Assembly: GCA_003342895.1 (NCBI GenBank)
Contig: PTFA01000087.1
Span: forward strand, 1,264,708-1,328,707
Length of the DNA: 64,000 nucleotides
From: Casuarius casuarius
Lineage: Eukaryota > Chordata > Aves > Casuariiformes > Casuariidae
Direction: 5' to 3'
The notes under the pieces are model-generated. The model ran no database searches and was not told where the DNA came from. It was given only the letters and a program-made list of their open reading frames with translations. The stretch's first letter is position 1. Each line of letters begins with the position of its first letter. Position numbers and translations under genes: made by a program. Of the stretch, positions 48,233-62,000 are shown in pieces.

Positions 48233-48336
48233 CATATGGAGAAAGCATATCAGATATTTCAGAACAACATAATTGTGCTCAGGAAGTCCTTGAATGATTT
48301 GTTTACATCTGGTTACTCGTAAACTGCTCTCCACAC
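48233..48336 (-). CDS. ARHGAP8: ARHGAP8 coding exon, LPEHNYVVL segment
   Basis: The 104-base exon completes an AGT codon with the carried A. It reads [20 protein letters not shown], then [15 protein letters not shown], and ends in phase 0 before gtgagt. The mammalian counterpart is [33 protein letters not shown], so identity is clear. It forms the central helices of the RhoGAP fold. The acceptor is ttgacgttacag. It contains no ATG-initiated long frame, so it is easy to miss in frame scans. Confidence 0.93.
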
Positions 48337-51300
48337 CTGTAACGTCAAGATCAGTATAATTTAACTCCAGACATCAAAATATCACCAAATAATATTACAC
48401 CTTATTTATATCTGCTAGAATTATTTTGGATATGCATTTGTAAAACAGATCACAGAATCTGGCTCTAAAAATCACCACCACCACCCCAATAACAATTAGG
48501 GTCATTTTTTNGGATTACCCTACCATATTTAGGATTATCATATATGTGGCTAAGACTAACTCTCAGAGTATTNTCTCCACTCAGTGGAGCCAAAATAATT
48601 TCTTTGCTGAAAAGGACTTTTAAAATTCTTGATTTAAATGCTATTATCTCTTCACAAACTGGATCCAGACATNTACTTTTTATACAATGATTTTATTCCT
48701 GCTGAAAGACAGTCCTGTCCAAAATACTCTTTTCACACTCCACTAGCTACAAAACCACTTTTGTGATTCTTCAGGAAACGTTTTTGTCTTGGACAAAGAT
48801 CTACGAGATGGTCACTTGGGAGGGTAAGAATTTTCTAGAGACGAGCCTGAACAGATTGATTAACTTATTTCTACAGATAGCCAAAAGCTGGAATTGCATC
48901 CAAGACTCCTTGCACTACCTAAATAGTCCAGCTTAGATTTACACTAACACTGGAATACATTTTAAGTGCTGTTCCACGTGACAGAAAAATTGTGCTTGAA
49001 TATAGTAATTATTTTAGTTGTGGAAGTTTAACAAGAATTTGGAGAAAGGTCCGAAGATTACAATCATGCCTGATCCAACCAGCCCATTTTGTGCTGATGC
49101 TTTTTCTACGTTAGTTACTTTTGCCTTTCTCTCTCTCTCTCTGAAACAGCTAGAGGTTCACATAAGGATGCGTGCAGGCACAAAATTCCAGCATGTTAAA
49201 TGCTCCCTTGAGCTCTGAATTAAATACATGAAGCTATACCCTGGTGAGCTGTGTTCGTATTTTTATTACTGCAAAGCTGCCAATTACTTTAAGACACAAT
49301 GCTCTGTGTCCCAAGATTTTTTTTGTCAGCCTTCCGCAAAGGAGGCAGTATTTCAGGAATCAATAGTGGATAAAGGAACCCACATTCATAGGNTTCATGA
49401 CCAGAGAAGAAATTCTTTGACAACGACAAGCTTTCAAGTTTCTACTAATGTTTTTAGTCAACACTCAGCCAATTCATTTCACAGCTCCCATAAATAACTC
49501 TTTCAAATGTTTCAGATGAGACATTAGGTTAAAAAGTTTCACTAACATTTCAAAGTATTGTAAAGCAGGACCAGTGTATCTCCAGGTTTTCAGGATAAGA
49601 GATGTAATATTACAGCAGTATGTATGCTCTGCTGACATACTGCTCTGCTGACTTCCAGAAGACAGAATAAGAACTTTAAATCATCCCAAGATAGCTGCCT
49701 GCACTTGCACCTCTTCAAAATTTCCTTCTGTGCTGTATTCACAGAGAACACACATTTGCTTCAGTCTAGCTTGGTTCTCAAGCTTAAGACCTTCTCGGAT
49801 CAGGAAATCATCACCAAAAAAAGACAGCGGACATTATACTGCGTAACAAGAAAGCCCAAGGAGGAATTCCCTTAAACACGACTTTTCAACATATTTCATC
49901 AACATTTAAGACACCAATGAACAAAATTACATGGAATGAATGTTTCACAAAAGTTTTTGCAAGGCAAAAATTTTCATTGTTGCCAGGACAATGAGAGTGA
50001 CAAGGAAGTGTTTTCAGATTCTTTTAACATTTATTCTCATTTTTCACTTAGCTCTAGCATAAAGCAACATGATGTCCAGAAAGTCAGCACAAGATAATTC
50101 AGTAAAAATTAGCATTTATAGGTTCTTTTTCAAAGTTTCCCCTATTCTTCCTCCTCCTATTTCTACAAGCAACCTGTGAATAAACCTATCTTTCTCANTG
50201 CTCTAAGACACTGATTGTGCGGACAGATGAATATTTGATTTTTAAGGTGGTGATCTAAAGACTCTGAAATAGGAAAACAGTACAGAACTTCAGAAGATTC
50301 TGAACATGATCTGATTAATTCTTAAAATTGAANTACATGAATAAAATTTATTATATGAAAAGTACCTGGAGGCACTACACTGATGGGTGCAGTACAAGAT
50401 TTTATCTAGAATACAGCTTATCTAGGCACAGTAAACTTGCCATACCATTATGTGAAAGGCAGTATTACACAGGAACCTCAGGATTAGGTCTTCATTTCAC
50501 TTTACAAACATGTAGCAATTGAGATTTCTCCCCAACCTTAATTATCTTAGTTACCTACCCCAACAGCAATAGGCATGATATTGATGATAACCTAACCTTT
50601 GCAACAGCATCACCCCATGGTTATCAAAAGCATGCTACCAGACTGTATAGGAAACTGCACTCTGTTAACACACGCTTTCCTCAAAAAGCAGGTGTTGGAA
50701 CAACGTGTGCTTGTGACTTGTCACTGCAAGCCCCACTAGTTCCCTGCTCACTTGACTGTAACCTGGATGGCAAAATACCAGTCTCTACAAGTACTGGGTA
50801 CTAAACCTCAGGTATTCTGGACTGCATGGGGTTGCCCAGCCAGCATTAAAAATTTGCAGTGCCTGACAAAGACCACATGATTAGAATTTCATGATTGGTA
50901 GATTCGTGTGGTGTCAGGTCCTTCGATAATCAATGTCTTCCCTTATGGGAAAATCAGAGTTTGTCTTGGTAGTCCTGTCCAAAATTCCTGCTAGGTTCCA
51001 CAGTTGAGCAGAACACTTCCCACTCATTTCTGATGCAGGTGTCACCTTCCACACTCCAGGACAACTGTGCTAGAACAATTTCAATTTAGCGGAATAAAAA
51101 AACAAAACTTATGAGAAAATGCTTTGCATGTGTGCGCATGCACCTGAATTTACTTACAATAACACTNGGGTAATTTCAACTAAATTTGATAAGAGAGGTC
51201 AGGGTCTCAAACATATTAGGTATTAGATTTTTTTTTATTCTTGCGCACACTTACTAAACTTCCCATTTCTTCCCTGCCAAGGCCATACTTGTCAGACTTC

Positions 51301-51571
51301 TGAAACAGCCAACGATGCTCAACAGAGCAGCCGAACTTCGAATTCCCATGTTCTAAAATCCCAACAAGATACCTGCACCACTGTCCTCTACTGGATGGAT
51401 TCTCAGCCTTGCTCTGGTACAGATTATGAGGGTGTCCATTAACAGCTGCAGTGAAGGACTTATGATATATAGCCATGACTGTGTCATGGTCAGCAAACAG
51501 CAGTGATTATGAATTAGCCAGGTCCAGTTCAACTTGTTCTACAAACTCTCCTAAAATTGATTTATACTCAC
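48337..51571 (-). other. ARHGAP8: ARHGAP8 intron (3.2 kb)
   Basis: Donor gtgagt, acceptor ttacag. It includes a (CT)n run at about 49129-49142 and a partial tandem duplication (tgctctgctgac at 49625-49636 and 49641-49652). Nothing else was recognised. Confidence 0.65.
49129..49142. repeat. Short (TC)n repeat
   Basis: Seven TC units in a T-rich context. Confidence 0.7.
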
Positions 51572-51700
51572 TGGTGATTCCAAGGATATGATCATAACAC
51601 TCAAAGGTTAGTAATGGCTCAGGGAGTTCCCTAAGGAAAGTCTTTAGGATAATAGCAGGAATATGGATATCATCATAGTCATCGAAATTCACAGACTTGC
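51572..51700 (-). CDS. ARHGAP8: ARHGAP8 coding exon, [13 protein letters not shown] segment
   Basis: The 129-base exon starts with two bases that complete a Gly codon. It reads [20 protein letters not shown], then [20 protein letters not shown] and IT, leaving one A before gtgagt. The acceptor is ttctttttcccccttttag. [12 protein letters not shown] is the hallmark RhoGAP motif; its Lys contacts the bound GTPase region. HIPA(V/I)ILKTFLREL with LLTF is typical of ARHGAP1/8. If the donor is ignored, the open frame runs on past [11 protein letters not shown], which is intronic. Confidence 0.95.
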
Positions 51701-52391
51701 CTAAAAGGGGAAAAAGAAGAAAAAATGTGTTCAATAATATATTTTACTTTATTTTTTTAACTCCTGTATGAAAACTGTTTCACATCACAGAAATGAAAAC
51801 CTCTTGGCTTTCCAGTTACTGGTAAGTCTTAACATTTTCTTTTTGTATTTTTCATAGAGTTTTATTAATCTGGCTGCAAGAGATTCTCTCCATAAAGGCA
51901 TTTCATAAAGTGACTTCACAGGGAAGTCAATGACTTTCAAAATGACTTCCATACATTTCATAAATTATTAGGTAAAATTGCATTTCTTTTTCATAACCAT
52001 GGAAAAATGCTAGAGGCAAAATGACAAGAAGACATTGTACCTGGTAATTTTTAACTAACTGCAGTAACTTAAAGTGCACAGGGGCAATACAAGTATTTAT
52101 GAAAAAACAGACCATTTTTGACTCAAACCTCATCATTCATTAGCTGCTACAGATTTTGGAAGCTCTGCTCTCACATCAACTGATGACTCACTATTCAGTA
52201 AGCTTTAAATGCTGNTGTTATCTTTCAGGTTTCTGTAGTAGTGCTTTTATTCATATGACATTTTAAGCTGCAAATGGCTTTGTGATTAAATAATCAGGGG
52301 AAAGCNAGCATTACTGCTTCCCTATAGATAAAAGATCAACAGAGCCCTCACACTGTTACTAATCTGTGGCAATGGCATGATGACAGCTTAC
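51701..52391 (-). other. ARHGAP8: ARHGAP8 intron (0.7 kb)
   Basis: Donor gtaagc, acceptor cccccttttag on the - strand. No feature was recognised inside. Confidence 0.75.
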
Positions 52392-52469
52392 CCTGATTGT
52401 AGAGTTTCTGAACATCTTTGATAGTTTGGATGCTGGCTGACCTTCTGAAGAGGCCCTCTACTCGTAGTC
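52392..52469 (-). CDS. ARHGAP8: ARHGAP8 coding exon with the arginine finger
   Basis: The 78-base exon lies between tgttttttcag and gtaagc. With a carried G it reads [21 protein letters not shown] and then KLYNQ, again leaving one G. The GLFRRSA motif contains the catalytic arginine finger of RhoGAP proteins (first Arg after GLF), so the domain should be active. The next exon supplies GKSVNFDDY in phase. The upstream exon (ending with a LREK-type sequence in mammals) was not found to the right within the window. Confidence 0.93.
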
Positions 52470-55400
52470 CTGAAAAAACAATTATTGTAGGTCCCATCCA
52501 TGAAAGCTGCCACTTTCTCTTTTTTTCTCAATAGTTTAATTGAAAATAGAACAGAGGAAGAACATTTGGGAATGGGCCTGCCTAGCAGATTTAGAGACCA
52601 TTAGTTCTCAAACACTGCCATTTTGTTGACTTTATTGTCAAGCTCAGTTTCAATGGAGGATATATCCTCATTTGACACGCACCTTTTTTTTGGTAATAAA
52701 GCTATTAAGAACATAGTGTAAAATCAAATAATGCTGTAACAGTGCCTAGAGCATTTTCTTTAATGTGTCTCACAGAAATACTACTACCTTNCCTTACATG
52801 TTTCAGAGTGCCTTGCCAACTTTTTTTCTTTAAAAATAGCTTTTAAAAGTAGCTTTCAATAGAGCCTAATGACATAGAAGCAGAATATTTAGATTCAGCA
52901 GGCTGCTTATGTACCTTGCTCTCACTGATTGTACCTGCAAACTAAGCCCCAAACCATGCTTGTAAATCTGCTATTCTACTTTTAAATGCTTTAGGTATTT
53001 AGCAAGCTAAAGACTAGCTCCCTAAGCTTCCTCTTCTGTCAGTGACTGACATGGGGTCCTCTAGTCGTGGGATTCATAACAGCTTTGGATCTAGGAGCCG
53101 ATTTCTTGCCATCAAAGNGATAAAAGCCTCCCCAGTCTACAAGCAGTTTTGTGCAGACCACTGATCCTTTCACCTCTTTCTGAAAATCAATGGGACATAA
53201 CACTCTGCCTGCCCATGATACTTTGAAATATGTGATTCGGCTCTTGAGGTATTTCTGAAATAAATGTCTTAAATTTCTGGAAAGGTATTTCTTTTTACAT
53301 TTGCTAATTTGCTAATGTCATTTTTGACAATTTGACTAATTTCCTTCCATGTCATTGACTAAGTGAAAGCTGACTTCAGCTACAGACGAAAAATTGCAGT
53401 AACCTGCATAGAATCAAGGATCTAATTCAGATCATAACTTTTAAGGTAAGACATTTATCTGACTTATTAAGCAAAACAGGGCTGGGATAAGAAGAGGTAT
53501 TTTTTTGAGACTTCTAGTACTTCTTGCTTTTGATTTTGGTAAAATCATCATTTCTCTCTCTTTTTCTCGCTCCAATTTGTGCTGTTGCTTCCACCCATCA
53601 GGTAATGCAACTGGTTCACATGTATTCTCTATTTGAGATTACCGTTGGAAGCACGGTGGTCTGAAATTATAGTCTGTGCTGGTCTGATACAACACAAAAT
53701 TGCTGACCTTTTGAGAAGGGTGGCAGACCATCCTTTGCCTGAAGGGATTCCTGCGTGTCTCTACATGTGAGTAAATGACTTTCATATTTTTTCATGCTTA
53801 TCTTTCAGCAGATGAATAGCCGACTGAAATCAATGGTTGTGTACTTCAGTTCAAGTACACGTATATCCATTTGCATGATCAAGCATCTTTATGCTGTTTT
53901 AGAAAGTTTGAGGTCATACATTAATTACTCAGTCATTCTTGTAAATTCGCCCAGGTCGCATGTGAGAGTACACTTTATAAATGAAAAATTAGTATATTAC
54001 TACAAAATTCCTTAATCAAATCATTCCTTATAGAATAAGATTTAGTATTGTTCATATGAACGTAGATTAGTATACTAAAAGAACTGATAACGTACACTAG
54101 AAATAGATTTTCTCAGACATGTTTCAGAGGCTTTTGAAAGGAAACCCAACTTCTGTTAAAAGTGCTCCACTGACTAGATTTAGAGGCTTAGCTGGAGTTT
54201 AGCTGAATATGGCTCCTGGTTATTTTCTAAACATTTATGCCCTTGCCTGTTAAATTCAAAACTGAATATTAAAACTTTAGCTCATGTGCCCAAGTCTGGA
54301 AGGAGTATGAACTCTCAAATGGCAATATCTAAGAAAGATAATGTGTGTGTTTACTAAACNAACCAAACAGACAGTAACTATGATCTATTTGAACTCTTGT
54401 TTTATTTGCAACCAAACCAATTTCAATTGAATAAAGTTACTGCAAATGACATCACTGTAGTAAAACTGTTCCTTTAGATTTATAGCGCAACTTGTGTAAA
54501 GACATGGTTTTGAAAACGGCAGCATCNAATAGCTAGTTCATCAAGGCATTGCCCACAGCAAACATGAAATACAATAATTTCCTGAGAACGGTAGAATTTT
54601 ATGCTGGCTGTCAGTGGACTAGACAGTTTTCTATAGAAACAAGCCTTTCTGAGGATGGACATCATAAATGCTTACAATTTGGTATGCAGGAATTTAATAG
54701 TTAATGCTTTTAACTGATGTGAATCTTACTGTATAAACTATGGTGTAATAAATATCTATTTTTAACATGTTTATTCCTTTATTGGCTATGCTTTANAGAG
54801 TCTAATTAAAGACATTAATCTGTAGTGCAGACAGTAGCTGTACTCGTCTAGCCCTGCATCTCATCAACGTTACTATAATAGGACATAATACTAAACTCTT
54901 GCTGGATATGTTTTTTGGCAGTCTTAATGGGAAAAAGCAACTTTTATCTTTATCTGCAGAAATTTGGAATACTGATGTTATCTGTGCTTCTTCCAGAATT
55001 CATTTTTCAGGACAGCTGAAGCTGAATCAATACACGGTAATTTGTTTGATCACATGTGGCAACAAGCCAACTACCAAAGCAAGCATTTCCAATCCTTCTT
55101 ACAGTTCTGGACACCCACATGTACAGCCAACCTATCCAAATGAAGTGATACTAAGGATGGTTAAGTTAGTGCAACAATTCTTAGGAAAAAAGAAAAAGTC
55201 ATACTGTCTTTCTAAAGTAAAAGAACTGCAACAGCAAAATGGTCAACAAGTCTTTTTTTCTTTGCCTAAAAGATGNTCAGACCAGAAAATAATGTATAAT
55301 AGCAATTCTTAAATAAAGCGTGGGTCATAACTTCAGCCTATTAGTAAACAGGAATGCATGAGTCAACAGCAATTATGCTACTGAAGGTGAAAAAGGATGA

Positions 55401-55750
55401 GCCTGGTTCATTTTCCAAACCTGTCTTCTCTTAAGTCAGCAGAAGCAAAGGAAGCAGTTCTTGGAACTACCGTAACTAAGCACCGCTTAGCACTACGTAT
55501 TTATACTAAAATAATTATTTGGTCTTCTTTTGCAGACAGAATACATACCAGAACCAACTGAGTTACGGAATCAGGAAACAAAACTGGCTCAAGACAGTCT
55601 TGGTCATTATAGCTCAAAACATTCATTTCTCATTTCTGTCCTTTTAAAAATTTGTTTTGAGGTAGCCTATTCANTTTTTGCTGGTGGTGTCCTCCCATCA
55701 AATGTTGTTTATAGCAAGATTCATGTCAGCTATCTCTTCAAAGAGGTGGG

Positions 55751-55766
55751 TTTTTTTTTTTTTTTT
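55751..55766. repeat. Poly(T) tract, 16 bases
   Basis: Uninterrupted run of 16 T on the + strand. Confidence 0.85.
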
Positions 55767-56000
55767 GGTATACAAGCTGAACTATTTTGCCATTAATGGC
55801 ATAGACAACACCGCCCAGCCATACAGAACACAGACCTTGGACTAATAAGATTTCGCAGAGCGCTGCTAGGCAATGACTGACATTAGCAGCTAGCCTCTGC
55901 TTTCCAGGTCTGACAAGCACACAGCTCCATGTCACTCCCAAATAGTCTATCAGTGTGGCAGACCCTCTGCTGAGATAATTCAGCACAAACTGCTCCCTTG

Positions 56001-56034
56001 AAAAAAAAATATATATATATATATGTATGTATGT
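56001..56034. repeat. A9-(AT)n-(GTAT)n simple repeat
   Basis: Nine A, then about seven TA/AT units, then two and a half gtat units. A likely microsatellite. Confidence 0.85.
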
Positions 56035-59000
56035 CAGAAAAGTTTGCTAATCTACACTGGGCTCTCTAGACCAAAGACAGCTAAATTTTATTTTAAAATA
56101 TTAAATACCACATAAAATAACAGTGATTTGAACAGTAAAAACGTCATTTGTATTCAATGAAAAGTGATTCCGAAATTGAGAACTTAACCGAGTAATTATT
56201 TAAATATGTCAGTATCCATAAATGAAAACAGGCAGGTACTTCATTCCACATTGAAATAAGACAGGTTTTACCACGGTAGACATAATTTTACAGTGCAATG
56301 ACACAACTGTGTCACACTCGGAATTAATAAATTGTTGCTAAAAATACTTATCCCCCTTCCACTCCTCTGATCTCTTGTCCCAAAGGAAAAACACAGAAAA
56401 TCAAAACCAATAAAGATATATTAAAAACAACATATGCTGTCGCATTGCTGAAAACTTGTCAAAGAAAAAGAGATGAGAAAATTACATTCTTTTACTTTCA
56501 ATCATCCTTGATTTGAAGCTTGCTGGCATCACAAACCTTTGTTAATTTGTCTGCTTTAATAAGAGAAGTAGCAAAGAGTGAGCATCTGAATTCCTTCTGT
56601 CTCAATTTGAGTTTGGAAACGTGTCTCTGACTACTAGCCCTAGCAAGTCTTGGTAAGTATCCATGCTGACTTGGAATCAGTTTTCATTCTCATTAATACA
56701 ACTGATTTAGGGATCTTCCTGCAGATTAACTATTTCTAAAATTCCTTTTTAAAAATTGGAACTAATCTACACCGAGGAGTGATGAATTTATAGCATATTT
56801 AAAATGTCCATCTTCACTGTATCCTCTTAATTGTCCAAAGTGATAGCAACTGTGAAATTTTATGTNTAGAATAAATTTGAGATTCTTTTTAAAGCTAGAA
56901 TACAGTAGAAGATTGAGGAGGATATTACACAGACTTTCTTTCCCTTGAAGTCTGTGCAATGAATACAGAACAAGCAAGTGTGGTGCCTGCAGTTTGTAAA
57001 GATGATTTTCTCTGTAAGAAGGCACACAGAAAAAGAAGGACAGAGGGAAAGAAGCGAAGGTACAATTCCAGTCCTACTGAAAAACTGACCAGCAGAGCAA
57101 GAATTTAGAACAGAGCAGTCTCCACAGAACCAAACTGTATTTGTGGCCTTGTAATTTTGAACAGCATAGCCTAGCCTTTCAATTTATGAATGAATATTCA
57201 GTTTACACTTGGTACCTCTGGACATATTTTATTTACAGTGCCTGAGCACCAGAAACAAAAACTGTGCTTATTACAAGATTCATTTTTATTTGATGACACA
57301 TGAACTAGTGTTGAGATTTATCTCATCTCCGTGAACCCTCGGTAAAAATGTTCTCATGAAACCAGAAAGAGCCAGCAACTCAGAAACATTTATAAGACCA
57401 ATGTCAAGCTTTCTCTTTGTTGCATTTTTAAAAGATATTTGATTGATTGCAAGAAGTGGAGGCCAGGAGGCAAATTCGCTAAGCTGTAGCATATTCAGAA
57501 TGCATCACCATCCATCTCTATCCATTCTGATCATCACCACCAGGATGTATTCATCCACATTGAAAAATGGAACCAAAATTTTCTCCCTCAGCAAGATTTG
57601 TTGTACTTCATGAAGGGAATGGGGAGGAAAGATTAATTGCTGTTTACCACTGCTTTTGCTATTTAACAGATAAAGGGCAGTGTTAGTTGCCACTATAACC
57701 ATACTACAGGATGTTTATTACTTTATCATTAAACTACTGTAGCACGGTTATTACTGCTGCATTTAGAAGTCTTAGTCATTGCCCAGGACTCTCCTGTGGT
57801 ACCACTAGACAACATGGAACAAAAAGTCTGCGCTGCAAAGCACTTGTACTCGACAAAAGAGATGAGGTAAGAGAGAAAGGCTCACTAGTGGGGACTACTG
57901 TGAGATAATTTTCCTAGAGGGGATAGTTATCTTCTCTGTTTTATAACTTTGTAGTGCGATTCCTTCACCATGAGTTTATTGGTCTGTTCCATCATTTCTG
58001 AGCTGTTGTTGATCTCAGATGGTCTCTTTAGTAATCAGTTCTCCTAAGTTCTCTATGTAATTTTTTATAGCTATTGCTTTATTTGCCCAGTCTCTTAAGA
58101 ATACAAACATTTTCAAATTTTAGAAATTTTTGTAATAATCCCAAGAGATTAGTTTTGCCTTTTAAAAGTTTAAAACATGGACAAGTATGGAATCAATACC
58201 TTTGAGGATACTTTCAATAAACACAGGATTATTATTTTTTAATGTATTTTATCTATATATTTCAAATTGTTAATTTTTATTTATAAATACTAATACGTAT
58301 TAATATTTGAGATAGGCTTCAGCAACATGCCTGCCCCTTTGAAATCTATTTGACATCTTGATGCAGGTCTCAATAGCGCAGTTTATACCCACCTTTACAG
58401 TGAATCAAATTAAAAAAATCCCTTAAAAAGCTCTCTCTTGACCTTCAGTTGTTGGAGTGTTTGCAAACAGAATATGGATTTGCTATACAACTTTATTTTT
58501 AGTGTAGATTGTCTTGATTTGTATACTCAAACTGTGGGTCAGAGTTTAAAAAGCAAGAGAGCATTCTGAATTGTGTTAATGCTGATCTAAACAAGCATCA
58601 AAACCCCCAGCCTTACACCACCTAGCTTTTAATTTATCAAAATGCCTTATATATAGCATGTAACCTGCTTTTCTAGAGAAAGACACGCAAGTAAGAGACA
58701 TGAAAGGAAACTTCTGCTGTAACATTTTAATAAGTTTAAAAGCAGAAGTGCATTGCTACCCACTTCCTGAACCTTGAAGCCTATGATGGATAAAACACTG
58801 CCACCAGGGCTGAAGCAGATAGCCCATGTCTGTTCGGCTCTGTTGGTATGGAGAACACCAGCAGCTCTAGCCATGCAGACAATTCAGTGTCTGAGCATTA
58901 TGGAAGCCATACACAAAGACACACGCTCCATAGCGTAGCATTACTTACATCCCTGGTTACTAAAACAATGTTAGAAGTGACAGCTCCCATTTACAACCTC

Positions 59001-62000
59001 ACTTCAGAACAGAAGAGTTTGCTGAGGACATGTGGGGACATACTAACCAGAGAAAGAAAATTACTGCCCTGTGGCATAAACNGGGCTTTTTTGAGAAAAA
59101 GTGCCTGTGAGCAAAGCATCAAGATCATTGCCACCAAAGGAATGACGCTAGGTTAGAAACACTTATGAATTGTTCTGACAAAAGAGTGATTATTCAATTA
59201 ACCAGGGTAATTTCTCATGGCACGGTAGAGATANGGTAGTAAACAAAAGTCTTATTTAGTGTGATGTCAAGCCTTGTATTCATAAACTAGACAGATAAAC
59301 AGGTTGTGGTTCTGGGGTTGAGCATAGAAAAAGAAATGCCCTCTGGTTTGTGGCTACGAAGATCTATTCACAGATGTGCTATGTTAAACACATCCCTCCT
59401 CTTTTGCCTGTCTAAATCACTTGTTGGCTTCAGGATGACACTGACACTTCTACTTTGAAATTAAGAGTACTCCCCTGTTTCGGTCCAGAAGATGGACTCT
59501 AAGATGTAGTCTTATGAGCTGATGATTTTGTCAGACATTCAGAACTCACATTAGGAAACCAATTCTTCCCCGGGAAGGTTAGCGGGCACTGAAATTAAGC
59601 AGTTTTAAATTCAGTATTAAAAGCATCTTTCATTCTAAAGTGGAGATGGAATGAAAGTAGTGAAATGCTTAATTTCTCTTCCTTTGTTGAAAAAATAACT
59701 TGGAAATTATTACAAAATATTAACAAACTTAGTTTATCATGCTTATTGTAATAGTTTCTGAGGCAGCAGCCAATAATAATTCTAATTTCTACTATACAAA
59801 TAGATGTTCAAGAATCTCTGTTTACGGTAGATTCTTTAGTTTCTGTTAAGATACTGGGTGACTTAACAACTGGATCCAGTTAGAGATGGCTTGTCCAGCA
59901 ATAGCTATTTAAATATGCAGTCGGATAAATATATGAGGAGAAAACCTGTGCTATCACAATGTTAATTTGGCTTTTTGGGATGAGAGCATATTCNTTGCCT
60001 TCAGAGTCCAATAAATAACTTGCCACAAGGAGGAGAGTTTTGGCACATTTGTACAGATGAGAATGTCTTCATGCTGAGACAAACACTTGTGGCACATGCA
60101 AATAACATTGTCTGAAACTNAGGCAGAAAATGTAAATATCAGGGAGGAAAAATATGATAGGCAGCAACCTGCTAAAGGGACTGGAGTCAATATGACGAAA
60201 AAGGCTAGCTGAACATTACAGACAACGTTTCCTTAACATGGTAGTGTACAACTGCAGGCTGGTGCCAAGTTTGAGTACCACCACAGCTCCTGCATCAGAT
60301 TCGTTTAAGAAATAAAAGCTTGAGTAGAACAGAATGGAGTTAGTGATGTCAGAGAGAGACTGATGTTTTAACAAATCTTAACCCAGTTGATGAAACATGA
60401 TTTTGCAGAAGTGCTTGTAATCTAAGCCAGAGTTTCAGAAACTGACTTCAGGTACACAGATGTGAAAAGGTGGCAATGGGAAGAAAGAGTGGAAATACTA
60501 CACTAGGGTAAAAACAAAAACAAACAAAAAACCCCACTCTGCTAATTCTATGAGGACAAAAAACTATGCCAAAATCAAAAGGAATGGGGTAATGACAGTG
60601 AATCTTTGTCACTTCCAGAAGACGAACTGAAGTTTTCAGTGTGCTCACAATCGCGTCTGGAGTGCAAAGAACGCTGCCAGTCAGCTTCCTCGGGCTGTCA
60701 GCACTGGAACCGACGCTTACTGAAGTTGATGGCAGAATTGAGATATTCCAGATTTGGATAAAGAGTTAAAATCATAGCAGACAGCAGGTACAACAGATAC
60801 CTGCACACTTATAATCAAGTGNAAAGAAATGCATGTCTATCACCTCCTGGTTAACAGCCTTGGCATGGCAGGTACTTGGCTTTCAACTATCAGCTGGCTG
60901 AGAACGTCAGAAAATCCTCTACCTGACAAGCCATCTTTCCTTAGAAATCTGGTTTGTGGAGATCTCCTTATGATAGGGAATATGTCAGCTCTGAACAAAC
61001 TTGTGCTTGGTTGGAAAATAACAACATTGGCAGAGTCCATGCCCTTCATTCTTGGAAGAGAGCGAGCTGGGGAAAAAATAAGATCCCCTGNCTAGCAAGC
61101 GTGTCGCTGGACTATGTATCAGTGGTCAGAATTACCATGCCACTGACTTGCATATATCCACAGACCAGGACAAGAGCTTTTGTTCGTCACATTTCCTCAA
61201 AGACCATTCTTTACAGACTGTGCTGATACTGCGCTGAACTTACTAATTTTTAGCCAAAAAAGAAAAAAATTAAGTCTGGAGAAAAAACAAGTATGATGAT
61301 TGCTTTCAGAATGACAAATATTTCATCTAACAGAAATTCTGCAAGGTTGACAAAACCTTCTGACAGGGTTGAAAAAACCCTTTCTTTCATCACAACCATG
61401 AAAACTGAAACTTGTTTTTCCTATATTGTGTAGTTCATTTTGTTGCTTCAGAAAACTGTGGGTATCTGAATTGGACTCAACAATTGGTGAGAGGGAAGAG
61501 TATGGGACTGGTGCAATAGTGATGAGACAAAACATCAAGAAAGAACAAAAACAAGATTATGTAGGTGCTTTTGTGTCAAATCAGTACACAAAATTACTAG
61601 TGAAACGTTGGTCACCAGCAAAATATAATAATGACCATACAACACTGATTTCTTTAAAATCTTTAAAGGGGTTCAAGGAAGTGCCTGACATACAACCTCC
61701 TCCCCCCAGGTTTACATCAATCCATATTTTTAGTGACTATATATTTGCTCAGTTTCTAAACAGAAACAGCTCTGAAAAGTAACGATATTAGCGCACCTTG
61801 GGTTAGCTCTCTTGACTCTAGTGGATTAGTGAGGAAGAGGTATTTGCCTATTAAGATAAGCTAAATATATGTAAGGATGATTGTTTCATAACAATTTATA
61901 AGACATAAAAAAGTCTAGCTTGCATCTGCAGATGGGGCATGCACTGATACACTACACAAGCTCTAATTATCCACTTACAATTATAATTACAGGGATTGTC

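Larger units (their letters stand above)
41197..52469 (-). other. ARHGAP8: ARHGAP8 gene, RhoGAP-domain part (four coding exons)
   Basis: Four - strand exons, in transcript order 52469-52392, 51700-51572, 48336-48233 and 41377-41197, join with compatible phases into about 164 codons of a RhoGAP domain. The closest family is ARHGAP8/BPGAP1: [36 protein letters not shown] and [18 protein letters not shown] match it better than ARHGAP1 (GPNLLWA). The human protein is a GTPase-activating protein for Rho with an N-terminal BCH/Sec14-like domain and a proline-rich linker; it acts at the cell periphery in motility. The BCH and proline-rich exons were not found up to base 64000, so they lie to the right. 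The terminal exon is unresolved. Confidence 0.93.

Noticed and set aside
51507..51571. Continuation of the RhoGAP frame ([11 protein letters not shown]...)
   Set aside because: It follows a gtgagt donor, and the next exon at 48336 restores the family sequence SVESSLRV. The extension is intronic.
41197..52469. Assignment to ARHGAP1
   Set aside because: ARHGAP1 has GPNLLWA and lacks [16 protein letters not shown]; the sequence and synteny fit ARHGAP8.
55535..55570. Exon-like start on the + strand (cttcttttgcag followed by an open frame)
   Set aside because: It is on the opposite strand to ARHGAP8, has no neighbouring compatible exon and no recognised protein; chance acceptor-like sequence.
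57505..57702. - strand frame with EILLREKILVPFF as a possible BCH/Sec14 exon
   Set aside because: No match to the expected order of conserved residues and no splice phase fit.
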